NCBI GenBank assembly: GCA_016787805.1
Contig: JAEUTY010000037.1
Coordinates: forward strand, 1-52,887
DNA: 52,887 nucleotides
Reading direction: 5' to 3'
Source of the DNA: Flavobacterium sp.
GTDB lineage: Bacteria; Bacteroidota; Bacteroidia; Flavobacteriales; Flavobacteriaceae
The position numbers and the translations under genes were made by a program. Positions 32,469 to 40,934 of the stretch are shown in pieces (position 1 is the stretch's first letter; each line of letters opens with the position of its first letter). The notes beneath the pieces were generated by a model. The model saw only the letters and a program-made list of their open reading frames with translations, was not told the origin of the DNA and searched no databases.

Positions 32469-33062
32469 TTACTCTTTTTTGTTTGTATGCAGTTTGGCAA
32501 CATATTTCCCAATTACATCAAATTCTAAATTCACCACTGAATTTTCATTAATGTTTTTAAAATTAGTGTGTTCGTAAGTATAAGGAATAATGGCGACACT
32601 AAATTCGTTGCGTTTCGAGTTGACAACTGTCAAGCTCACTCCGTTTATTGTTATCGAGCCTTTTTCAATGGTAAGATTGTTCAAAGAAGCATCATATTCA
32701 AAAGTAAACGCCCAACTTCCGTTAGTTTCTTTCACTTCCTTGCATTGACCAATTTGATCGACATGACCTTGTACAATATGACCATCTAGGCGATCACCTA
32801 ATTTCATTGCTCGTTCTAAATTGACCAAATCTCCTTTTACCCATCTACCAATGTTTGTTTTGAGAATCGTTTCTTTGATAGCGGTAACCGTATATGAATT
32901 GCCATCTATTTTTACAACGGTCAAACAAATACCATTGTGCGCAATACTTTGATCTATTTTTAGTTCAGAGGTAAGTGTTGAAGAAACAGTGATATGTAAA
33001 TTGTCGTTCTCTTTTTCTATTTGTTTGATAATTCCAAGTGATTCGATAATTCCTGTAAACAT
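32469..33062 (-). CDS. ribE: Riboflavin synthase, alpha chain
   Basis: A 197-residue protein with two lumazine-binding barrels. It starts MFTGIIESLG, the family signature, with SIAHNGICLTVV in repeat 1 and SITINGVSLTVV in repeat 2, and GHIVQGHVDQIG between them. It converts two molecules of 6,7-dimethyl-8-ribityllumazine into riboflavin plus a pyrimidinedione, which is the last step before FMN. It is transcribed divergently from pdxA, 56 bases apart. No other rib gene is adjacent, which is usual in Flavobacteriia. Confidence 0.95.
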   Translation of the reverse strand: MFTGIIESLGIIKQIEKENDNLHITVSSTLTSELKIDQSIAHNGICLTVVKIDGNSYTVTAIKETILKTNIGRWVKGDLVNLERAMKLGDRLDGHIVQGHVDQIGQCKEVKETNGSWAFTFEYDASLNNLTIEKGSITINGVSLTVVNSKRNEFSVAIIPYTYEHTNFKNINENSVVNLEFDVIGKYVAKLHTNKKE

Positions 33063-33118
33063 TGTGGTTTTATTTTACTAAATTTGCCCCACAAAATTAG
33101 CAATTAATAAAAGGCATC

Positions 33119-34183
33119 ATGAAAAAAGCAGAAAATATTATTCTCGGAATTTCTATTGGAGATTTAAATGGTATTGGAAGCGAAGTGGTTTTGAAAACAT
33201 TCGAAGATAATCGAATGTTAGAGCTTTGTACGCCAGTGATTTTTGCTAATGTAAAATTAGTTTCTTTTATTAAAAAAACGTTTGAACTCAACGCTGTCAT
33301 TCACGGAATTGATAAATTAGACCAACTTGTTTTAGGCAAAATCAATGTGATTAATACTTGGCGAGAGCCAGTAGAAGTGAATTATGGTAAGAGTAATGAT
33401 GAAATTGGGAAATACGCCATTAAGTCATTTCAAGCTGCCACCAAGGCTTTAAAAGAAGGTGCGATTGATGTTTTGGTTACAGCTCCAATAAGCAAATACA
33501 ATATTCAATCTGAAGAATTCAAATTTCCTGGACATACGGATTATTTAAGTAAAGAATTCGGTCAGGAAGCTTTAATGTTAATGGTTAGTGATAATTTGAG
33601 AGTCGGTTTGTTGACCGATCACATTCCAGTAACGGATGTTGCTAAACATTTAACCGAAAAGTTAATCACTCAAAAAGTAGAAGTCCTACACAAAAGTTTG
33701 ATTCAAGATTTTAGTATCAACAAACCCAAAATTGCCGTTTTAGGATTGAATCCTCACGCAGGCGATAACGGTGTTATTGGTAAAGAAGACGATGAAGTAA
33801 TCAAGCCAACGGTAAAAAAATTATTCGACAAAGGAATGATGGTTTTCGGACCGTATTCAGCTGATGGTTTTTTTGGAAGTGGTCAATACGAAAAATTTGA
33901 CGGAATTTTAGCTGCTTATCATGATCAAGGATTAATTCCTTTCAAAACATTGTCGTTTGGAAATGGTGTGAATTATTCAGCAGGATTGCCCAAAATCAGA
34001 ACCTCACCCGATCATGGAACAGCATTCGAAATTGCTGGGAAAGGTGAAGCCGACAATACCTCGTTCAAAGAAGCGGTTTATTTAGCAATTGACGTTTATA
34101 ATTCGCGAAATGAATACCTAGAAATCAGTAAAAAACCGCTAAAAATCCAAGAAAAACAGTTATTAACAAAAAAAGGTGAATAA
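33119..34183 (+). CDS. pdxA: 4-hydroxythreonine-4-phosphate dehydrogenase
   Basis: A 354-residue enzyme of the DXP-dependent pyridoxal phosphate pathway that oxidises 4-phosphohydroxy-threonine to an intermediate that PdxJ uses. Family features are ISIGDLNGIGSEVV at the start, VTAPISKYNIQ and FPGHTDYLSKEFG (metal-binding His), LNPHAGDNGVIG (second His), and LAAYHDQGLIPFKTL (third His) with GLPKIRTSPDHGTAFEIAGKG near the end. It is divergent from ribE, which is a common flavobacterial arrangement. A TAAATTTG -7 box lies at 33079-33086, but the nearest TTG is too close to be a proper -33 element. Confidence 0.96.
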   Translation: MKKAENIILGISIGDLNGIGSEVVLKTFEDNRMLELCTPVIFANVKLVSFIKKTFELNAVIHGIDKLDQLVLGKINVINTWREPVEVNYGKSNDEIGKYAIKSFQAATKALKEGAIDVLVTAPISKYNIQSEEFKFPGHTDYLSKEFGQEALMLMVSDNLRVGLLTDHIPVTDVAKHLTEKLITQKVEVLHKSLIQDFSINKPKIAVLGLNPHAGDNGVIGKEDDEVIKPTVKKLFDKGMMVFGPYSADGFFGSGQYEKFDGILAAYHDQGLIPFKTLSFGNGVNYSAGLPKIRTSPDHGTAFEIAGKGEADNTSFKEAVYLAIDVYNSRNEYLEISKKPLKIQEKQLLTKKGE

Positions 34184-34188
34184 GTCTT

Positions 34189-34216
34189 TTGGATTTGCGA
34201 ATATTTTATATCTTTG
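34189..34216 (+). promoter_or_regulatory. Promoter of the yceD-rpmF unit
   Basis: TTG at 34189-34191, a 17-bp spacer and TATCTTTG at 34209-34216, an excellent flavobacterial match, 46 bases ahead of the ATG. Confidence 0.75.
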
Positions 34217-34261
34217 CACTCCGTTTATGGAATTCCATAAATAAGGATAATTGAAGTTGAG

Positions 34262-34801
34262 ATGAAAATAGAGAATGAGTTTTTAATTCCTTTTATAGGA
34301 TTAAAGTTAGGCAAGCATCCGTTTGAGTTTCAAATCAATAACAAGTTCTTTGAACGATTTGATTATCACGAGTATGAAAACAGTGATATTAAAGTTGATG
34401 TAGTTTTAGATAAAAAAAGTACACATTTAGAAATTAGTTTCAAGCACAAAGGAACCATAACTGTTCCTTGCGATTTGACTACCGAAATATTCGATTTGCC
34501 GATTAAAGGTAAAATGAATTTGATAGTAAAATTCGGCGAAGAATTCAATAACGATAATGAAGAAATGCTAATTCTACCTCATGGTGAATACCAAGTTGAC
34601 ATCGCACAATACATCTATGAAATGATTGTATTGTCAGTGCCAACAAAAAGAGTTCACCCAGGTGTAAAAGACGGTACATTACAGTCGGTAACACTTCAAA
34701 AACTCAATAGTTTGAGTGTCAAATCAGTAAAGGAAGACAATAAAGAGAATGATACGGACCCAAGATGGGACAAATTAAAACAACTATTAACGGATAAATA
34801 A
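34262..34801 (+). CDS. YceD/DUF177 family protein
   Basis: A 179-residue acidic protein of the DUF177 (YceD) family, which in nearly all bacteria precedes rpmF and is linked to 23S rRNA metabolism or large-subunit assembly. The VPCDLTTEIFDLPI segment around residue 75 and DIAQYIYEMIVLSVPTKRVHPGV at ~120-140 are diagnostic. It has no membrane segment. It is followed by rpmF after 9 bases, so both are made together. Confidence 0.9.
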   Translation: MKIENEFLIPFIGLKLGKHPFEFQINNKFFERFDYHEYENSDIKVDVVLDKKSTHLEISFKHKGTITVPCDLTTEIFDLPIKGKMNLIVKFGEEFNNDNEEMLILPHGEYQVDIAQYIYEMIVLSVPTKRVHPGVKDGTLQSVTLQKLNSLSVKSVKEDNKENDTDPRWDKLKQLLTDK

Positions 34802-34810
34802 TATAGTAAA

Positions 34811-35005
34811 ATGGCACATCCTAAGAGAAAAACCTCGAAAACAAGAAGAGATAAAAGAAGAACGCATTACAAAGCAACAGTAGCCCAAATCGCTACTTGT
34901 CCTGTAACAGGCGAAGCTCACTTATACCACAGAGCTTACTGGCATGAAGGAAAAATGTATTACAGAGGTCAAGTAGTTATTGATAAATCAGTAGCTGAGG
35001 CTTAA
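34811..35005 (+). CDS. rpmF: 50S ribosomal protein L32
   Basis: A 64-residue, highly basic L32: [20 protein letters not shown] at the N terminus and the [11 protein letters not shown] core. Only one Cys (TCPVTGEAH) is left, so this is a zinc-free C- type L32. It sits between yceD and fabH, the usual arrangement, and is followed by its own terminator. Confidence 0.95.
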   Translation: MAHPKRKTSKTRRDKRRTHYKATVAQIATCPVTGEAHLYHRAYWHEGKMYYRGQVVIDKSVAEA

Positions 35006-35028
35006 TATTGATAGTTACACTATACAAG

Positions 35029-35048
35029 ACTCTCACTTTGGTGAGAGT
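35029..35048 (+). terminator. Terminator after rpmF
   Basis: ACTCTCAC, TTTG, GTGAGAGT: a perfect 8-bp stem followed by a T-tract. Confidence 0.85.
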
Positions 35049-35143
35049 TTTTTGTTTTTTATCATTTTTATGAAAAACGTAGCTATTTTTTTTGTAATTT
35101 CCACCACTTTTAAATTCATTAAAAAAGAACTTAAAACTACTCT

Positions 35144-36142
35144 ATGAATTCAATTACTGCTGCAATTACTGCTGTGGGTGCTTATGTTCCCGACTTTGTT
35201 CTTTCCAATCAGGTTTTAGAAACTTTAGTTGATACTAATGACGAGTGGATCACAACCCGAACTGGAATTAAAGAACGACGATTGCTAAAGGAACAAGGAA
35301 AAGGAACTTCTTACCTAGCCATCAAAGCAGCTCAAGATTTAATAGCTAAAAGTAAATTAAATCCTGCCGAAATCGATATGGTGATTATGGCAACTACAAC
35401 TCCAGATATGCCTGTTGCTGCCACTGGAGTATATGTGGCTTCTCAAATTGGAGCAGTAAATGCTTTTGCTTATGACCTTCAAGCGGCTTGTTCAAGTTTC
35501 CTTTACGGAATGTCAACTGCTGCGGCTTATATCCAATCAGGACGTTATAAAAAAGTCTTATTGATTGGTGCTGATAAAATGTCTTCCATTATAGATTATA
35601 CAGATAGAGCTACTTGTATCATTTTTGGAGATGGCGCTGGTGCCGTTCTTTTTGAACCTAATTATGAAGGTTTAGGATTGCAAGACGAGTTTTTACGTTC
35701 AGACGGAATCGGGAGAGAATACCTCAAAATTGACGCTGGCGGATCGATTCTTCCTGCATCAAAAGAAACAGTGGAAAACAGACAACATTTCGTTTTTCAA
35801 GACGGAAAAACAGTGTTCAAATACGCCGTTTCAGGCATGGCAGATGTAAGCGATAAAATCATGCAACGCAACAATCTAACCAAAGATACCGTCGACTGGT
35901 TAATTGCACACCAAGCCAATAAACGCATCATCGATGCAACGGCCTCAAGGATGGAGCTCGATGAAGAAAAAGTGCTAGTTAATATACAACGATACGGTAA
36001 TACTACTTCGGCTACATTACCACTATTATTAAGTGATTTTGAACACAAATTCAAAAAAGGAGACAACCTAATCTTTGCTGCTTTTGGCGGCGGATTTACT
36101 TGGGGTTCAATCTATCTTAAATGGGCTTACGATAAACAATAA
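35144..36142 (+). CDS. fabH: Beta-ketoacyl-ACP synthase III
   Basis: A 332-residue KAS III that condenses acetyl-CoA with malonyl-ACP to start fatty-acid synthesis. The catalytic triad is visible: Cys in LQAACSSFLYGM, His in LIAHQANKRI and Asn in RYGNTTSATLP. The N terminus (MNSITAAITAVGAYVPDFVLSN), TRTGIKERR and GDGAGAVLFE also match. It follows the rpmF terminator and precedes accB and accC, so it starts an elongation-precursor cluster. Flavobacteria often have several FabH paralogues; this genomic position marks the housekeeping one. Confidence 0.95.
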   Translation: MNSITAAITAVGAYVPDFVLSNQVLETLVDTNDEWITTRTGIKERRLLKEQGKGTSYLAIKAAQDLIAKSKLNPAEIDMVIMATTTPDMPVAATGVYVASQIGAVNAFAYDLQAACSSFLYGMSTAAAYIQSGRYKKVLLIGADKMSSIIDYTDRATCIIFGDGAGAVLFEPNYEGLGLQDEFLRSDGIGREYLKIDAGGSILPASKETVENRQHFVFQDGKTVFKYAVSGMADVSDKIMQRNNLTKDTVDWLIAHQANKRIIDATASRMELDEEKVLVNIQRYGNTTSATLPLLLSDFEHKFKKGDNLIFAAFGGGFTWGSIYLKWAYDKQ

Positions 36143-36168
36143 ACGAACGATAACTAAAACCTATAATT

Positions 36169-36651
36169 ATGGATTTAAAAGAAATTCAAAACCTAATCAA
36201 ATTTGTGTCCAATTCTGGTGTTGCTGAGGTAAAACTAGAAACAGGAGAAATTAAAATTACGATCAGAACAACACTCGAAGGAAACTCTCCCGATATAACT
36301 TACGTACAACAAGCGCCAATACAACAGGCAATTCCTCAAGCAGTAGCTCCTGTAACACCAGCCGCAACTCCTGCAACTCCAGCTGCACCAGCCGCTGATG
36401 ATACCGCAAAATACGTAACAATCAAATCACCAATGATTGGAACATTCTACCGCAAACCAGCGCCAGATAAAGCGCCATTTGTTGAAGTAGGTGCTTCTAT
36501 CGGAAAAGGAGATGTTTTATGTGTGGTTGAAGCCATGAAATTATTCAACGAAATCGAAGCAGAAGTTTCAGGTAAAATCGTAAAAATATTGGTAGACGAT
36601 ATGTCGCCAGTAGAATTCGACCAACCTTTATTCCTAGTTGATCCATCTTAA
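36169..36651 (+). CDS. accB: Biotin carboxyl carrier protein of acetyl-CoA carboxylase
   Basis: A 160-residue BCCP. An N-terminal domain is followed by a Pro/Ala-rich linker (~62-80), then the biotinyl domain with the [14 protein letters not shown] motif, biotinylated at K124, and [22 protein letters not shown]. It carries the carboxyl group from AccC to the transferase in malonyl-CoA formation. It is 26 bases after fabH and 90 bases ahead of accC. Confidence 0.96.
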   Translation: MDLKEIQNLIKFVSNSGVAEVKLETGEIKITIRTTLEGNSPDITYVQQAPIQQAIPQAVAPVTPAATPATPAAPAADDTAKYVTIKSPMIGTFYRKPAPDKAPFVEVGASIGKGDVLCVVEAMKLFNEIEAEVSGKIVKILVDDMSPVEFDQPLFLVDPS

Positions 36652-36653
36652 TA

Positions 36654-36681
36654 AAGTTAGAAGTTAGAAGTTGGAAGTTAG
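36654..36681. repeat. Period-7 array (4 units) between accB and accC
   Basis: AAGTTAG, AAGTTAG, AAGTTGG, AAGTTAG: four heptamers with one substitution, inside the transcript of accB and accC. Confidence 0.75.
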
Positions 36682-36741
36682 AGTTTTCTACCTTCAAAAT
36701 TGTCTAATTGACACATTGTCTAATTATCTAATTAAAAAATT

Positions 36742-38088
36742 ATGTTCAAAAAAATTCTAATTGCCAATAGAGGAGAAATAGCATTACGTGTTATTCGCAC
36801 ATGTCGTGAAATGGGCATTAAAACCGTAGCAGTTTATTCTACAGCAGACGCCGAAAGTTTGCACGTAAAATTTGCCGACGAAGCGGTTTGTATCGGCCCT
36901 CCGCCAAGTAATCTTTCCTATTTAAAAATGTCAAATATCATCGCTGCAGCCGAAATTACGAACGCTGACGCGATTCACCCTGGATACGGTTTCCTTTCGG
37001 AAAACGCTAAATTCTCTAAAATTTGCCAAGAACATGGCATCAAATTCATCGGCGCTTCTCCTGAAATGATTGATAAAATGGGAGACAAAGCTACTGCTAA
37101 AGCAACCATGAAAGAAGCGGGTGTGCCTTGTGTTCCAGGTTCAGAAGGAATTCTAGAAGATTTTGCTCAGGCCAAAAAAGTAGCCAAAGAAATCGGTTAT
37201 CCAGTCATGATGAAAGCTACCGCTGGTGGTGGTGGAAAAGGAATGCGTGCCATCTGGAAAGAAGATGAACTTGAAAAAGCTTGGGAAAGCGCACGTCAAG
37301 AAGCTGCAGCAGCTTTCGGAAATGACGGGATGTACATGGAAAAACTCATCGAAGAACCACGTCATATCGAAATTCAAGTGGTAGGTGATTCTTACGGAAA
37401 AGCGTGTCACTTGTCGGAAAGAGATTGCTCGGTACAACGCCGTCACCAAAAATTAACCGAAGAAACTCCTTCGCCATTCATGACAGACGACTTACGTCAA
37501 CGCATGGGTGAAGCCGCGGTAAAAGCAGCCGAATACATCAAATACGAAGGCGCCGGAACAGTTGAGTTTTTGGTAGACAAACACCGGAACTTCTACTTCA
37601 TGGAAATGAACACGCGTATCCAAGTAGAGCACCCAATTACCGAACAAGTAATTGACTACGATTTGATCCGCGAACAAATACTAGTGGCCGCTGGTGTGCC
37701 GATTTCGGGTAAAAACTATTTGCCGCAATTGCACTCTATCGAATGCCGTATTAATGCCGAAGATCCATACAACGATTTCCGTCCTTCACCAGGAAAAATC
37801 ACTGTATTGCACGCGCCAGGCGGACACGGAGTTCGTTTAGACACGCACGTTTACGCAGGTTACACTATTCCGCCCAACTACGATTCGATGATTGCCAAGT
37901 TGATTACTACAGCGCAAACCCGCGAAGAAGCCATCAACAAAATGAAACGCGCGTTAGACGAGTTTTACATTGAAGGCATCAAAACCACGATTCCATTCCA
38001 CCGTCAATTGATGGACGAACCCGATTATGTGGCCGGAAATTACACGACCAAATTCATGGAAAGCTTCAAAATGAACGACCCAGAATAA
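36742..38088 (+). CDS. accC: Acetyl-CoA carboxylase, biotin carboxylase subunit
   Basis: A 448-residue biotin carboxylase of normal length. The N-terminal domain starts [20 protein letters not shown]; the ATP-grasp has the [10 protein letters not shown] glycine loop, [16 protein letters not shown] and [18 protein letters not shown] (catalytic Glu/Arg/His region); then the C-terminal domain ([35 protein letters not shown]). It carboxylates the biotin on AccB with bicarbonate and ATP. It is part of the fabH-accB-accC unit and is followed by a terminator. Confidence 0.97.
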   Translation: MFKKILIANRGEIALRVIRTCREMGIKTVAVYSTADAESLHVKFADEAVCIGPPPSNLSYLKMSNIIAAAEITNADAIHPGYGFLSENAKFSKICQEHGIKFIGASPEMIDKMGDKATAKATMKEAGVPCVPGSEGILEDFAQAKKVAKEIGYPVMMKATAGGGGKGMRAIWKEDELEKAWESARQEAAAAFGNDGMYMEKLIEEPRHIEIQVVGDSYGKACHLSERDCSVQRRHQKLTEETPSPFMTDDLRQRMGEAAVKAAEYIKYEGAGTVEFLVDKHRNFYFMEMNTRIQVEHPITEQVIDYDLIREQILVAAGVPISGKNYLPQLHSIECRINAEDPYNDFRPSPGKITVLHAPGGHGVRLDTHVYAGYTIPPNYDSMIAKLITTAQTREEAINKMKRALDEFYIEGIKTTIPFHRQLMDEPDYVAGNYTTKFMESFKMNDPE

Positions 38089-38093
38089 ATGAC

Positions 38094-38120
38094 AAACCAC
38101 TCTTTTTAGGGTGGTTTTTT
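38094..38120 (+). terminator. Terminator after accC
   Basis: A 7-9 bp stem of AAACCACTC with GGGTGGTTT around a short loop, followed by a run of T. Confidence 0.75.
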
Positions 38121-38125
38121 TATTA

Positions 38126-38282
38126 GAAGCTATTCCAGCTGTCCATTGCAACTCCTCACGCACTGTGCTGTTTTGGTAAGCTATTGCCCAGCTTCCGTTG
38201 GTCGCAGCGCAATAGCAACCAAATCTAGCGCACTGCGCTGCTGGGTTTTCATTCCCATCTGGGCTAGGGCTTTTGCAGTGGA
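38126..38282. repeat. Dispersed flavobacterial intergenic repeat
   Basis: About 155 bases, GC-richer than the neighbours, between accC and rpmA, with the internal inverted repeat GCTATTGC (38180-38187) and GCAATAGC (38209-38216), and the duplicated piece CGCACTG(T/C)GCTG. I recall pieces such as GCTGTCCATTGCAACTCC as a common dispersed repeat of Flavobacterium genomes; copy number cannot be checked. No gene is present in 38089-38378. Confidence 0.55.
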
Positions 38283-38332
38283 AATAAATTTATTGACAAA
38301 CGATTGAAAAGAAGAGTTGTTATAATAAAAAA

Positions 38333-38356
38333 AACCCGCTCATTGCTGAACGGGTT
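38333..38356 (-). terminator. Terminator after rpmA
   Basis: AACCCG and CGGGTT pair over 6 bp with a 12-nt loop; on the minus strand a run of T follows. Confidence 0.7.
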
Positions 38357-38378
38357 TGTATATCAAACTAAAATTTGA

Positions 38379-38639
38379 TTATGCTTCAAAAGGAACTACA
38401 GAAACATAAGACTTATTGTCTCTCTTTTTCTGGAATACCACAACGCCATCCACTTTTGCGTGTAAGGTATGATCATTACCCATGTACACGTTATCACCTG
38501 GATTGTGTTTTGAACCTCTTTGTCTAACGATAATGTTACCAGCAATTGCAGCTTGACCACCATAAATCTTAACGCCTAAACGTTTCGAGTGTGATTCTCT
38601 ACCATTCTTCGAACTACCGACACCTTTCTTGTGAGCCAT
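38379..38639 (-). CDS. rpmA: 50S ribosomal protein L27
   Basis: An 86-residue L27 with the N-terminal [23 protein letters not shown] segment that reaches the peptidyl-transferase centre, then [22 protein letters not shown] and [16 protein letters not shown]. No Firmicutes-type cleaved leader is present. It lies 31 bases after rplU in the usual rplU-rpmA operon. Confidence 0.96.
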   Translation of the reverse strand: MAHKKGVGSSKNGRESHSKRLGVKIYGGQAAIAGNIIVRQRGSKHNPGDNVYMGNDHTLHAKVDGVVVFQKKRDNKSYVSVVPFEA

Positions 38640-38670
38640 GATGTTTTGGTTTTATAAGTTAATACTCAAA

Positions 38671-39369
38671 TTAAACTGCTTTACCGCCGTTCAATTCGTC
38701 TTGTAATTTTTTCAATTCATCCATTTTACCATCGGCAGCCAATTGTGCTTGTTGTGCCCATGTTGTTGGATCTAAATGTTGTACTTTAGAAGGAGAAGCA
38801 TCTAAGATTGCTTTTACTTCTTCAGCGCTAGCAGCAGCCAATTTTGCAAATGTGTCGATACCAGCTTCTACTAAAGCTTCAGCCGCTTTTGGACCAATAC
38901 CTTCAATAATTACTAAATCATCACCACCTTTTTTTGCTTTTGGTGCTTTTGGTGCTTTTTCTTCAACAGTTTCTACTAATTTTTCAGCTTTAGGAGCTTT
39001 AGCTTCAGCCTTTGGAGCTTCCACTTTTTCAGCTTTAGGAGCCGCTTTCTTAGCACCCGTTGCTACAATTCCTTCAATAAGGATTTGCGTTAAATACTGA
39101 CGGTGACCATTTCTTTTTTTGTAACCTTTTCTTCTTTTCTTTTTGAAGATAATTACTTTATCACCTTTTAAGTGTTGTAACACTTTGGCTTCTACGGAAG
39201 CACCTTCTATAGCTGGGGCGCCTAAAGTTACGCTTCCGTTGTCATCTAATAAAAGAACTTTGTCAAAAGAAACTTTTGAACCTTCTTCATTAGCTAAACG
39301 GTGCACATAAACCTTTAAGTCTTTGCTTACTTTGAATTGTTGCCCTGCTATCTCTACGATTGCGTACAT
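38671..39369 (-). CDS. rplU: 50S ribosomal protein L21 with long C-terminal extension
   Basis: A 232-residue L21, about twice the usual ~103. Residues 1-103 are the standard domain (MYAIVEIAGQQFKVSKDLKVYVHRL ... FKKKRRKGYKKRNGHRQ). A Lys/Ala/Pro/Glu-rich linker follows (~107-150), then a helix-hairpin-helix-like domain (DDLVIIEGIGPKAAEALVEAGIDTF) of ~80 residues resembling the SAM/HhH domains of DNA polymerase or ComEA type. Long L21 proteins are, to my memory, common in Flavobacteriia, but the function of the extension is unknown. A strong promoter lies upstream. Confidence 0.93.
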   Translation of the reverse strand: MYAIVEIAGQQFKVSKDLKVYVHRLANEEGSKVSFDKVLLLDDNGSVTLGAPAIEGASVEAKVLQHLKGDKVIIFKKKRRKGYKKRNGHRQYLTQILIEGIVATGAKKAAPKAEKVEAPKAEAKAPKAEKLVETVEEKAPKAPKAKKGGDDLVIIEGIGPKAAEALVEAGIDTFAKLAAASAEEVKAILDASPSKVQHLDPTTWAQQAQLAADGKMDELKKLQDELNGGKAV

Positions 39370-39400
39370 AACAAATTGTTTAATTAATTTTTTGAGTGTG

Positions 39401-39430
39401 CAAATATATAACTTTTTATTACACGTACAA
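39401..39430 (-). promoter_or_regulatory. rplU-rpmA promoter
   Basis: On the minus strand: TTG at 39428-39430, a 19-bp spacer and TATATTTG at 39401-39408, an excellent consensus match. Confidence 0.75.
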
Positions 39431-39593
39431 CCTCAATTGTAAAAAAGTTTGTTCTTTAAAATCAGTTAGTTAAATGGATAGTCGCAATATTTTGTTAAAT
39501 CGAATATTATTCCTCAAAAAAAGTTACTTTTGGTGTAACAAAAACGCAGGTGTTACCACTAATACTGCTATCACCAAAAAATAGACATTTTTT

Positions 39594-40925
39594 ATGAAAA
39601 AATCATTAATTGCTTTAAGTTCTTTACTTATGATTGGAGGAACAGCACAAGCTCAAAAGGTTGCTTTTGAGGAATACGATTTAGCCAATGGAATGCACGT
39701 TATTTTACACAACGACCCATCGGCTCCAGTAGTAATTACATCGGTTATGTACCATGTAGGCGCTAAAGACGAAAATCCAGATCGTACTGGTTTTGCTCAC
39801 TTTTTTGAACACTTATTGTTTGAAGGAACACAAAACATTAAAAGGGGCGAATGGTTCAAAATTGTGACTTCTAACGGGGGAACCAACAATGCTAACACTA
39901 CTGATGACCGAACGTATTATTTTGAAGTATTTCCATCAAATAGCTTAGAGTTAGGTTTGTGGATGGAATCGGAGCGATTAATGCATCCTGTAATCAATCA
40001 AATTGGTGTAGACACACAAAACGAAGTAGTTAAAGAAGAAAAACGCCTTCGTGTTGACAATCAACCTTACGGAAATTTAATTGCTCAAGTAAAACGCAAT
40101 ATGTTTGTGAAACATCCTTATCGTTGGACTACCATTGGCGAAATGGAGCACTTGGATGCTGCAAAACTAGAAGAATTCCAGGCGTTCAATAAAAAATTCT
40201 ATTCTCCAAACAATGCGGTTTTGGTTGTAGCAGGTCAATTGGATGTTGCGCAAACTAAAGCATGGATTGAAAAATACTTCGGACCCATTCCAAGAGGACA
40301 AGAAATTAAAAGGGAAAAATACGTAGAAGATGCTATCACGCAACCAATAAAAGCACGATATGAAGATCCGAACATTCAAAAAGAAATGGTGGTGGCTTCT
40401 TACAGAACGCCTTCAATGAAAACGCGTGATGCTCGAGTTTTAGACATGATTTCGTCGTATTTGAGCGATGGAAAAAGTTCAAAATTGTACAAAAAAATCG
40501 TAGACGATAAAAAAATGGCTTTGCAAATTGGTGCTTTCAACTATTCGCAAGAAGATTACGGAATGTACATTTTATACGGAATGCCTCAAGGTGAAAACAC
40601 ATCGACAGATTTGATTAGAGAAATTGATGAAGAAATTGTAAAACTGCAAACAGAATTGATTTCTGAAAACGATTTACAAAAATTAAAAAACAAATTTGAC
40701 AACGATTATGTAAACAATAACGCTAGCGTAGAAGGTGTTGCCGAAAATTTGGCTTCGTACTATTTATTGTATGGTGATGTAAATTTAATCAATACTGAAA
40801 TTGAAATGTACCGTTCAATTACTAGAGAGGAAATCAGAGACATCGCTAAGAAATACTTAAATCCAAACCAACGTTTGATTTTGGATTACGTTCCAGCAAA
40901 AGATAAAGCCGAAGCAAACAAATAA
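39594..40925 (+). CDS. M16 family metallopeptidase, catalytic subunit
   Basis: A 443-residue secreted zinc peptidase with a signal peptide (KKSLIALSSLLMIGGTAQA) and the inverted zinc motif HFFEH at H69-H73, plus the third-ligand region NEVVKEEKRLR. Two M16 domains are present; the second carries RTPSMKTRDARVLDMISSYLSDGKSSKLYK. It acts in the periplasm or at the outer membrane. The next gene, 9 bases downstream, encodes a second M16 protein without the zinc motif, the classic catalytic/non-catalytic pair. A TActTTTG -7 box lies at 39525-39532. Confidence 0.93.
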   Translation: MKKSLIALSSLLMIGGTAQAQKVAFEEYDLANGMHVILHNDPSAPVVITSVMYHVGAKDENPDRTGFAHFFEHLLFEGTQNIKRGEWFKIVTSNGGTNNANTTDDRTYYFEVFPSNSLELGLWMESERLMHPVINQIGVDTQNEVVKEEKRLRVDNQPYGNLIAQVKRNMFVKHPYRWTTIGEMEHLDAAKLEEFQAFNKKFYSPNNAVLVVAGQLDVAQTKAWIEKYFGPIPRGQEIKREKYVEDAITQPIKARYEDPNIQKEMVVASYRTPSMKTRDARVLDMISSYLSDGKSSKLYKKIVDDKKMALQIGAFNYSQEDYGMYILYGMPQGENTSTDLIREIDEEIVKLQTELISENDLQKLKNKFDNDYVNNNASVEGVAENLASYYLLYGDVNLINTEIEMYRSITREEIRDIAKKYLNPNQRLILDYVPAKDKAEANK

Positions 40926-40934
40926 TAAGAAATC

